Of a DNA stretch of 5,354 nt, positions 1-5,354 are shown one piece after another. The translations under genes were made by a program, and so were the position numbers. The stretch spans positions 1-5,354 of the forward strand of contig JASIGS010000248.1 of assembly GCA_030052355.1 (NCBI GenBank), given 5' to 3'. How positions within the stretch are numbered: the stretch's first letter is position 1; each line of letters starts with the position of its first letter. The stretch is from Streptosporangiaceae bacterium. GTDB lineage: Bacteria > Actinomycetota > Actinomycetes > Streptosporangiales > Streptosporangiaceae. A model generated the notes under the pieces. It was not told the origin of the DNA. It saw only the letters and a program-made list of their open reading frames with translations, and did not search any database.

Positions 1-1356
1 GCGGAACGGCACCGTGCCGCGGTCGCGGCCGTCGAACGCGAATACGCCGCGATACCGCCAGGCAGCCAGGTCAGGCTGGCCAAGCAGACATCGAACCTGT
101 TCAGGTTCCGCGCGCAGCCGAGCGGCAGGACGCTCGACGTGTCCCCGTTCGAGCACGTCATCAGCATCGACAGGCAGGCCAGGACGGCCGTGGTCGGTGG
201 CATGACCACGTACGCGCACCTGACCGCAGCGACTCTCAGGCACGGCCTGATGCCGCTGGTTGTTCCGCAGCTCAAGACCATCACGCTGGGCGGCGCTGTG
301 TCCGGGCTCGGCATCGAGTCGACCTCGCTGCGCAACGGCATGCCGCACGAGTCGGTGACCCAGATGGAGATCCTCACCGGCGACGGCCGCGTGGTCACCG
401 CGACCGACAGCAACGAGCACGCCGCGTTGTACCGCGGCTTTCCCAACTCATACGGCACGCTCGGTTACGCCCTGTCGCTGACCATCGAGCTCGAGCCGGT
501 CAAGCCGTTCGTGCACCTGCGGCACTTCAGGTTCACCGACCCCGCCGAGTGCATGCAGGCGATCGCCCAGATCGCCGCCGACGGCAGCTATTCCGGACAC
601 CCGGCCGACTTCCTCGACGGCACGGCGTTCAGCCTCGACGAGATGTACCTCACGGTGGGCGCGTTCAGCGATGTGGCGCCGTGGCGCAGCGACTACACCC
701 GGCAGCAGATCTACTACCAGTCGCTCCGCGGACCCAAGGAAGACTTCCTCACCATCTCCGACTACCTGTGGCGGTGGGACACCGACTGGTTCTGGTGCTC
801 GCGGCCGTTCGGCGTGCAGCGCCCGGTGGTCCGCGCGCTCTGGCCGCGGAAGTACCGGCGCTCCGACGTGTACAGGAAGCTGGTGGCCCTTGACCGCCGG
901 TACGCGGTCAGCGGCAAGATCAGAGAGCGCCTGCACAGGCCCGCGACCGAGGCCGTCATACAGGACGTGGAGATCCCAGTCGGGGAGGGGTCGTCGTTCC
1001 TGAAATATTTCCTCAGCGATGTCGGCATGAGCCCGGTGTGGATGTGTCCGCTCCGCCTGCGCGGCGGCCAGACCTGGCCGCTCTACCCGCTGCAGGCCGG
1101 CGAGGTGTACGTGAACTTCGGCTTCTGGGGCGGCGTTGAGCTGCCGGCCGGCCGCGCCGACGGGTACTTCAACCGGCGGATCGAGGACAAGGTCACCGAG
1201 CTCGGCGGTCACAAGGGCCTGTACTCGACGTCGTTCTACTCGCCGGAGGAGTTCTGGCGACGGTACAACGGCCAGGAGTACGCCGCGCTGAAGCGGGCCT
1301 ACGACCCGCAGGGCAGGCTTGCCGACCTGTACGACAAGTGCGTTACGGGCGTATAG
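1..1356 (+). CDS. tmsA: FAD-linked oxidoreductase, TmsA/BfaA-like (10-methylene fatty acyl reductase), 5'-truncated by window edge
   Basis: The frame is open from the first base to the TAG at 1354-1356 (451 residues visible), so the real start lies outside the window. The first internal GTG (139) is not credible as a start because it would remove the conserved stretch LAKQTSNLFRFR at visible residues 26-37. Residues about 26-170 form a PCMH/FAD_binding_4-type flavin domain, with PQLKTITLGG (89-98) followed by AVSGLGIESTS (99-109), as in DHCR24-like and Rv0449c-like proteins. The C-terminus (EFWRRYNGQEY, then YDPQGRLADLYDK) also fits that family. Family knowledge: TmsA/BfaA reduces the 10-methylene acyl intermediate made by the partner methyltransferase to 10-methylstearate, using NADPH and FAD on membrane lipid chains. 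The partner gene follows 22 bp downstream, which strongly supports this role. Without the neighbour it would only be called a DHCR24-like FAD-binding oxidoreductase. No frameshift or internal stop is seen. Confidence 0.82.
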   Translation, partial: AERHRAAVAAVEREYAAIPPGSQVRLAKQTSNLFRFRAQPSGRTLDVSPFEHVISIDRQARTAVVGGMTTYAHLTAATLRHGLMPLVVPQLKTITLGGAVSGLGIESTSLRNGMPHESVTQMEILTGDGRVVTATDSNEHAALYRGFPNSYGTLGYALSLTIELEPVKPFVHLRHFRFTDPAECMQAIAQIAADGSYSGHPADFLDGTAFSLDEMYLTVGAFSDVAPWRSDYTRQQIYYQSLRGPKEDFLTISDYLWRWDTDWFWCSRPFGVQRPVVRALWPRKYRRSDVYRKLVALDRRYAVSGKIRERLHRPATEAVIQDVEIPVGEGSSFLKYFLSDVGMSPVWMCPLRLRGGQTWPLYPLQAGEVYVNFGFWGGVELPAGRADGYFNRRIEDKVTELGGHKGLYSTSFYSPEEFWRRYNGQEYAALKRAYDPQGRLADLYDKCVTGV

Positions 1357-1362
1357 CGATCA

Positions 1363-1375
1363 GGGAGAGAGGAAG
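1363..1375 (+). promoter_or_regulatory. Ribosome binding site of the methyltransferase gene
   Basis: A purine run GGGAGAGAGGAAG lies just before the ATG at 1379. Its GGGAG core sits about 10 nt from the start. It falls in the 22 bp gap after the upstream stop and decides the start at 1379 over an upstream in-frame alternative at 1319 that overlaps the previous gene. Confidence 0.75.
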
Positions 1376-1378
1376 CAG

Positions 1379-2680
1379 ATGGCGCTGGCCGAGGTGTTCG
1401 AGCGGGTCGCGGGCCCGCAGGCGCCGGTTGAGTTCCGGGCATACGACGGGAGCTCGGCCGGTGCCGCCGGGTCATCCGTCAAGATCACCGTAAAGTCGCC
1501 GAAGGCGGTGTCCTACCTCGCCCAGGCGCCCGGCGCGATGGGCCTGGCACGCGCCTATGTCTCGGGCGAGCTTGACGTCGACGGCGACATGTACACGGCG
1601 CTGTCCCGGCTGACCCAGGCGCAGGAGGTGAACATCAGCTTCGGCGAGAAGCTGCAGATCCTGCGCGGCCTCGGCGGCCCGAAGGTGCTGTTCCCGCGGA
1701 TCCCCCCGCCACCCCAGGAGGTCCGGGTTAACCGGCGCTGGCTGTCTGGCCGCCGCCACTCGCGCGGCCGTGACGCGAGCGCGATCTCGCACCACTACGA
1801 CGTGTCCAACACGTTCTACGAGTGGGTACTCGGCCCGTCGATGGCCTACACGTGCGCGTGCTACCCGGCGCCCGACGTGACCCTCGAGCAGGCCCAGTGG
1901 GTGAAGCACGACCTGGTGGCGCGCAAGCTCGCGCTGCGGCCGGGCATGCGGCTGCTGGACGTCGGCTGCGGCTGGGGCGGCATGGTGATGCACGCGGCGC
2001 GCGAGTACGGGGTCAAGGCGCTCGGCGTGACCTTGTCGGCTGAGCAGGCGTCGTGGGCGCAGCGTGCTATCAAGGAACGTGGCCTGTCCGACCTGGCAGA
2101 GGTCCGGCACCTCGACTACCGGGAAGTCGCCGAGACCGGGTTCGACGCGGTCAGCTCGATCGGGCTGACCGAGCACATCGGCAAGGCGCAACTGCCGTCG
2201 TACTTCTCTTCTTTGCAGGCCAAGCTCCGGCCGCGCGGGCGGCTGCTTAACCACTGCATCACCCGGCCGGACAACACCGCTCCGACGCACGTCGCCGGCG
2301 GCTTCATCTACCGCTACGTGTTCCCGGACGGCGAGCTCGAGGGACCTGGTTACCTGATGTCGGTCATGAACGACAGCGGCTTTGAGATACGGCACGCGGA
2401 GAACCTGCGCGAGCACTACGCGCTGACGCTGGCCGGGTGGTGCGCGAACCTTGACGCGCACTGGGACGAGGCCGTCGCGGAGGTGGGGGAGGGAACGGCA
2501 CGCGTCTGGCGACTGTACATGGCGGGCTCGCGGCTCGGCTTCGAGCGCAACGTCGTGCAGTTGCACCAGATCCTCGGCGTCAAGCTCGATGCCGAGTCGG
2601 GGTCCGGGATGCCGCTGCGGCCCGACTGGGAGCCGGCCAGGGAGTTCGCCGCCGACGGGATCGCGCCGCTGGCGAGCTGA
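1379..2680 (+). CDS. tmsB: SAM-dependent fatty acyl methyltransferase, TmsB/BfaB/UfaA1-like (cyclopropane-fatty-acid synthase family)
   Basis: This 433-residue protein has the layout of full-length CFA synthases: an N-terminal lipid-binding-type domain (GLARAYVSGELDVDGDMY, residues 55-72) and a C-terminal Rossmann methyltransferase domain. That is unlike the short mycolic-acid CmaA/MmaA enzymes, which lack the N-terminal part. Visible landmarks are AISHHYDVSN (135-144), MAYTCACY (155-162), SAM motif I LLDVGCGWGG (192-201), LTEHIG (E265), LLNHCI (H292), IYRYVFPDGEL (310-320) and HYALTL (Y347). C159, E265, H292 and probably Y347 match the bicarbonate/active-site positions known in E. coli Cfa and mycobacterial CmaA1. 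Family knowledge: TmsB transfers a methylene from S-adenosylmethionine to C10 of an oleoyl chain in phospholipid, and TmsA then reduces it. The adjacent oxidoreductase gene favours this over a plain cyclopropane synthase. The ATG at 1379 is chosen for its ribosome binding site and its 22 bp spacing in a probable operon. An ordinary cyclopropane synthase remains the main alternative. Confidence 0.85.
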   Translation: MALAEVFERVAGPQAPVEFRAYDGSSAGAAGSSVKITVKSPKAVSYLAQAPGAMGLARAYVSGELDVDGDMYTALSRLTQAQEVNISFGEKLQILRGLGGPKVLFPRIPPPPQEVRVNRRWLSGRRHSRGRDASAISHHYDVSNTFYEWVLGPSMAYTCACYPAPDVTLEQAQWVKHDLVARKLALRPGMRLLDVGCGWGGMVMHAAREYGVKALGVTLSAEQASWAQRAIKERGLSDLAEVRHLDYREVAETGFDAVSSIGLTEHIGKAQLPSYFSSLQAKLRPRGRLLNHCITRPDNTAPTHVAGGFIYRYVFPDGELEGPGYLMSVMNDSGFEIRHAENLREHYALTLAGWCANLDAHWDEAVAEVGEGTARVWRLYMAGSRLGFERNVVQLHQILGVKLDAESGSGMPLRPDWEPAREFAADGIAPLAS

Positions 2681-2765
2681 GCCCGTAAGAGGCTACCTAG
2701 GTCTATTGCCGCCTCGCCTGCCCGCCCGGTACTCCAGTTACTGACGGGCTATGGAGGGGCAGGCA
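2681..2765 (+). other. Intergenic gap with a 7-bp inverted repeat; possible terminator or leader
   Basis: This 85 bp gap separates the methyltransferase stop from the flavoenzyme start. AGCCCGT (2680-2686, sharing the last base of the TGA) is perfectly matched by ACGGGCT (2744-2750), with 57 nt between. An 8-bp palindrome ACCTAGGT lies at 2695-2702. There is no U-tract and no convincing -35/-10 pair. The gap could hold a weak terminator, a promoter, or simply be an operon spacer. Whether the flavoenzyme is co-transcribed with the upstream pair is therefore open. Confidence 0.3.
2753..2759 (+). promoter_or_regulatory. Ribosome binding site that selects the start at 2766
   Basis: GGAGGGG lies 6 nt before the ATG at 2766. 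The in-frame ATG at 2751 overlaps the edge of this site and has no purine-rich sequence upstream of it, so 2766 is the better start. Confidence 0.75.
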
Positions 2766-4481
2766 ATGACGGGCAACAGTCATGCGCGCGGGCCGGGCAG
2801 CGTCGTGGTGCTGGGCGGCGGGGTGGCCGGGCTCACGGCGGCACACGAACTAGCCGAGCGCGGGTTTGATGTGACCGTCGTCGAGCCCAAGGCTCTCGGC
2901 GGCCGCGCGCGGAGCATGGGTGTGCCGGGTACCGGCACGCGCGGGCGCCAGGATCTGCCCGGGGAGCACGGTTTCCGCTTCTTCCCCGGCTTCTACCAGG
3001 ACGTCATCGACATGATGCAGCGGATCCCGCTGCCAGACGGCCGCGGGACGGTCGCGGACAACCTGGTCGAGGCGACCCACGTGATGTACGCGCGCGACGG
3101 CAGGCGCAGCGAGGTGGTACTCGACGTGTCCGCGAGGGGCGACAACCTCAACCTGGGAGCGCTGCTGAGGCGGCTCGGCGGCTGGCTCTCCCGGCACACC
3201 CAACTCGCGCCGGACGAGGGCCTGCACTTCGCCAACCGGATGATGGTCTACATGACCAGCTGCGAGGAACGACGCCGCTGGCAGTGGGAGTACGAGCCGT
3301 GGTGGGACTTCGTCGGCGCGGGCCAGGCCTCGACCGAGTACCAGAAGATCTGTGCGATCGGCACCAGCCGCAGCCTCGTGGCGGCCCGGGCTGAGGTGTC
3401 CAGCACCAGGACCATGGGCGGCATCCACGAAGCATTCGTGTTCGACAACGCGGGCTGGGCCGGTTATGTATCGCCGCCGGACCGGGTGCTGAACGCGCCG
3501 ACCAGCGACGCCTGGATCGATCCGTGGGTGGCCCACCTGCGCCGGCTGGGCGTCCGGTTCGTAACAGGCTGGGGCGCGGACCGGATCTGCCTCAGCGGCC
3601 GGCACGCGCGTGCCGTGGTGCTGTCTGACCCGTCGGGTGCCCGGCGCACGATCGGGGCGGACTGGATCGTGCTCGCCGTTCCGCTCGCCGCGGCCGTGCG
3701 GCTGGTTCGCGACGACCTTGGCGAAGCCGACCCTGCCATGGCCAGGCTGGCGAGCCTGCAATGCGACTGGATGGTCGGGCTCCAGTTCTACCTGCGGCGC
3801 CGCACGCCGATAGTGGCTGGTCACGTGCTTTACCTGGACTCACCGTGGGCCCTGACCAGCATCAGCCAGGCTCAGTTCTGGAGCGGTGTGGACTTCGCCA
3901 GGACGTTCGGTGACGGCACCGTGCTGGACTGCCTGTCCGTGGACATTTCCGACTGGGACACTCCCGGCCTGCACGGCAAGACGGCCAGGGAATGCACGCG
4001 CGAGGAGGTCGTCGCAGACGTCTGGGCCCAGCTCTGCGCGGCGCTGAACGGGTCGCCCGGCCAGACTCTGACCGAGGACCTGGTCCACTCCTGGTTCCTC
4101 GACCCCGCCGTCACCGGGCTCGGCACCGGCATGGGCCCCCGCAACTCTGAGCCGCTGTTCATCAGCACGGTCGGGTCCTGGGACAACCGCCCGGAGGCGG
4201 GCACCGCCGTGGACAACCTCCTGATCGCCGGGGACTTCGCGCGCACGGCCATCGACCTGGCGTCCATGGAGGGCGCCGCGCAGAGCGGGCGCGCCGCTGT
4301 CAACGCCTTGCTCGAGAGATCAGGGCAGTCTGCACCGCCGTGCACGATAAGCCCGCTGGGTGCTCCCTCGCAGCTCGCGAGCCTGCGCAAGATCGACGCC
4401 GAGATGTACCGGCAGGGACGGCCGAACATACTCGACATGCCCGCGCCTTGGCACGAAGCCGCGCTGAGTCTCGGGGCCTGA
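2766..4481 (+). CDS. FAD-dependent oxidoreductase, amine oxidase / phytoene desaturase / hydroxysqualene dehydroxylase superfamily
   Basis: This is a 571-residue flavoprotein. The N-terminal dinucleotide fold is clear: VVVLGGGVAGLTAA at 13-26, acidic E40 ending the second strand, then GGRARS (45-50), the usual ADP/FAD-binding pattern. GEHGFRFFPGFY (66-77) is the conserved FAD-contact region of this superfamily. The C-terminal FAD-binding segment is LLIAGDFARTAIDLASMEGA (485-504). In between is an aromatic-rich stretch, WQWEYEPWWDF (172-182), probably part of a hydrophobic substrate region. About 50 residues follow the last FAD motif, so it is somewhat longer than common phytoene desaturases (about 500). 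No signal peptide is seen; a cytosolic or membrane-peripheral enzyme is likely. Relatives oxidise or isomerise isoprenoid chains or dehydroxylate hydroxysqualene. The convergent polyprenyl synthase gene suggests an isoprenoid substrate, but this is inference. The start at 2766 gives M-T-G-N-S and has a good ribosome binding site; 2751 would add five residues. I do not assign a gene symbol because no specific substrate can be read from the sequence. Confidence 0.85.
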   Translation: MTGNSHARGPGSVVVLGGGVAGLTAAHELAERGFDVTVVEPKALGGRARSMGVPGTGTRGRQDLPGEHGFRFFPGFYQDVIDMMQRIPLPDGRGTVADNLVEATHVMYARDGRRSEVVLDVSARGDNLNLGALLRRLGGWLSRHTQLAPDEGLHFANRMMVYMTSCEERRRWQWEYEPWWDFVGAGQASTEYQKICAIGTSRSLVAARAEVSSTRTMGGIHEAFVFDNAGWAGYVSPPDRVLNAPTSDAWIDPWVAHLRRLGVRFVTGWGADRICLSGRHARAVVLSDPSGARRTIGADWIVLAVPLAAAVRLVRDDLGEADPAMARLASLQCDWMVGLQFYLRRRTPIVAGHVLYLDSPWALTSISQAQFWSGVDFARTFGDGTVLDCLSVDISDWDTPGLHGKTARECTREEVVADVWAQLCAALNGSPGQTLTEDLVHSWFLDPAVTGLGTGMGPRNSEPLFISTVGSWDNRPEAGTAVDNLLIAGDFARTAIDLASMEGAAQSGRAAVNALLERSGQSAPPCTISPLGAPSQLASLRKIDAEMYRQGRPNILDMPAPWHEAALSLGA

Positions 4482-4492
4482 CGTACCAGGCC
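4475..4492. terminator. Candidate stem-loop between convergent genes
   Basis: GGCCTG (4475-4480) and CAGGCC (4487-4492) form a perfect 6-bp stem with a 6-nt loop ACGTAC. The left arm contains the first two bases of the flavoenzyme TGA. It sits in the 26 bp convergent gap and could serve both strands. An overlapping alternative hairpin, CCGC (4491-4494) with GCGG (4501-4504), is also possible. There is no U-tract on either strand, so factor-independent termination is uncertain. Confidence 0.4.
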
Positions 4493-4507
4493 GCGGCTTT
4501 GCGGTTG

Positions 4508-5354
4508 TCAGTGCTGGCGGGTGGCGAGGAACGTCGCCAGCGACCCCAGCTGAGCCATCGCGGCGCTGACATCCTGACCGCTACCCCCGGCGTGCAGCGT
4601 CTTCAGCAGCGCGAGCGCGGCGCCGAGATGGCTGTCGGCCTCCTGCTTGGCCCACTGCAGGCCCCCCGCCACTTCCACCAGGGACGCGGCCTCGCGCAGG
4701 TCGTCCTCCTCCAGCCAGTCCTGGGCGTAGAACCAGCCCAGCTGCCCGGCTGCCGCCTGGCCGCTCCCCAGTGCGGCCACAACCGGCGCCGACTTCTTCC
4801 GCGCCCGGAGGTCTGACAGCACTGGCTTGCCGGTCGCATCCGGCGTTCCCCAGATGCCGAGGATGTCGTCGGTCAGCTGGAACGCCCTGCCGAGATGCTC
4901 GCCGAACGCGGTCAGCCGGTCGACGACCCAGGGCTCCGCGCCGCCGTACAGCGCGCCGAGCCGAGCGGAGGCGGCGAACAGCGACGCTGTCTTGTCGGCC
5001 GCCATGGACAGGCAGTCCTCGATCGTCACCTCGTCGCGGTCCTCGAAGGCCAGGTCCAGCGCTTGGCCCCGGACCATCCGGGCGATCGCGGCGCCGAGGG
5101 CCGCTGCGGCGCTGCAAGGGGTGTCCGCGCTACTGCCTGGCTCGGCGAAGAAAATCTCAAACGCCAGCGACATCAGCGCGTCGGCGGCATCGACTGTGCT
5201 CGGGATGCCGAAAACCGTCCAGGCGGCGGGCCGGTGCCGGCGAAGCCGGTCGTTGTCCATCACGTCGTCGTGCAGGATCGAGAAGTTATGGACCAGCTCG
5301 ACCCCGACCGCTGCCGGCACGGCATCCTCGGCTCGCCCGCCGACGGCCCGCGCG
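4508..5354 (-). CDS. Polyprenyl synthetase (trans-isoprenyl diphosphate synthase), N-terminus cut by window edge
   Basis: It condenses isopentenyl diphosphate with an allylic diphosphate to make a linear isoprenyl diphosphate. 281 residues are visible, ending at the TGA complement of 4508-4510. The frame stays open past the GTG at 5318-5320 to the right edge, reading ARAVGGRAEDAVPAAVG, which is typical mid-protein sequence of this family. The true start is therefore outside, and roughly 70-90 residues, including the GGKxxRP-type IPP-binding motif, are missing. The first Asp-rich motif is LHDDVMDND (DDxxD at 5255-5269), followed by RLRRHRPAAW. GQALDLAFE and KTASLFAASARLGAL follow in the expected order. 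The second Asp-rich motif is FQLTDDILGIWG (4856-4870 for DDILG), with Gly in place of the last Asp, then DLRARKKSAPVVAAL. Product chain length cannot be read from this fragment. The gene converges on the flavoenzyme across 26 bp, suggesting isoprenoid metabolism. Some actinobacterial relatives are cargo of family 2 encapsulins; the deciding N-terminal extension and neighbours are outside the window. Confidence 0.9.
   Translation of the reverse strand, partial: ARAVGGRAEDAVPAAVGVELVHNFSILHDDVMDNDRLRRHRPAAWTVFGIPSTVDAADALMSLAFEIFFAEPGSSADTPCSAAAALGAAIARMVRGQALDLAFEDRDEVTIEDCLSMAADKTASLFAASARLGALYGGAEPWVVDRLTAFGEHLGRAFQLTDDILGIWGTPDATGKPVLSDLRARKKSAPVVAALGSGQAAAGQLGWFYAQDWLEEDDLREAASLVEVAGGLQWAKQEADSHLGAALALLKTLHAGGSGQDVSAAMAQLGSLATFLATRQH

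Noticed and set aside
139..1356. A complete gene starting at GTG 139 for the left oxidoreductase
   Set aside because: The same frame is open to base 1 and encodes conserved flavin-domain sequence upstream of 139, so the gene is partial rather than starting there.
1472..2566. Long antisense open frame opposite the methyltransferase (and similar ones at 448-1212 and 2850-3824)
   Set aside because: These mirror strongly GC3-biased real genes, show no recognisable domains, and are rich in Arg, Ala, Pro, Val and His, as expected of shadow frames in high-GC DNA.
2706..2735. Possible promoter (TTGCCG with TACTCC-like -10) before the flavoenzyme gene
   Set aside because: The -10 match is poor, and such hits are expected by chance in an 85 bp gap.
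4513..4541. Stem of 7 bp (GCTGGCG with CGCCAGC, 15-nt loop) near the 3' end of the prenyl synthase gene
   Set aside because: It lies inside coding sequence for the last residues of the protein, and such stems are frequent in GC-rich codons. It could assist termination of the opposite transcript, but nothing supports calling it.
4340..4816. Plus-strand open frame overlapping the flavoenzyme end and the prenyl synthase
   Set aside because: It lies across two well-supported genes and has no motif or ribosome binding site that stands out.
4508..5320. A complete prenyl synthase starting at GTG 5318-5320
   Set aside because: This would place the start only about 16 residues before the first Asp-rich motif. 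The frame continues open to the edge with family-like sequence, so the N-terminus is outside.

Overview
This 5.35 kb window is high-GC DNA with long open frames and strong G/C bias at third codon positions. Together with the gene families present, this points to an actinomycete (Actinomycetota); the genus cannot be fixed from the sequence. It carries four protein genes and almost no non-coding DNA. I saw no RNA genes, CRISPR arrays, insertion sequences or transposases.

Left part (1-2680, + strand): a two-gene operon. The first gene is cut by the left window edge. It is an FAD-linked (FAD_binding_4 / DHCR24-like) oxidoreductase of the TmsA/BfaA/Rv0449c type. The second, 22 bp downstream behind a clear ribosome binding site, is a full-length SAM-dependent cyclopropane-fatty-acid-synthase-like methyltransferase of the TmsB/BfaB/UfaA1 type. 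In other actinobacteria this pair makes 10-methyl branched fatty acids (10-methylstearate, tuberculostearic acid). The methyltransferase adds a methylene at C10 of an oleoyl chain in a phospholipid, and the flavoenzyme reduces it to a methyl branch.

Middle (2681-4481, + strand): after an 85 bp gap holding a 7-bp inverted repeat comes a 571-aa FAD-dependent oxidoreductase of the amine-oxidase / phytoene-desaturase / hydroxysqualene-dehydroxylase superfamily. Its exact substrate is unknown.

Right part (4482-5354, - strand): a trans-isoprenyl diphosphate synthase (polyprenyl synthetase) gene converges on the flavoenzyme gene across only 26 bp. A small stem-loop sits over the flavoenzyme stop codon. 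The synthase gene is open to the right edge, so its N-terminus lies outside the window.

Taken together this looks like a membrane-lipid locus: fatty-acyl chain methylation beside isoprenoid synthesis and isoprenoid redox tailoring. The enzyme classes are clear. The precise isoprenoid product, and whether the prenyl synthase is an encapsulin cargo as some of its actinobacterial relatives are, cannot be decided here.
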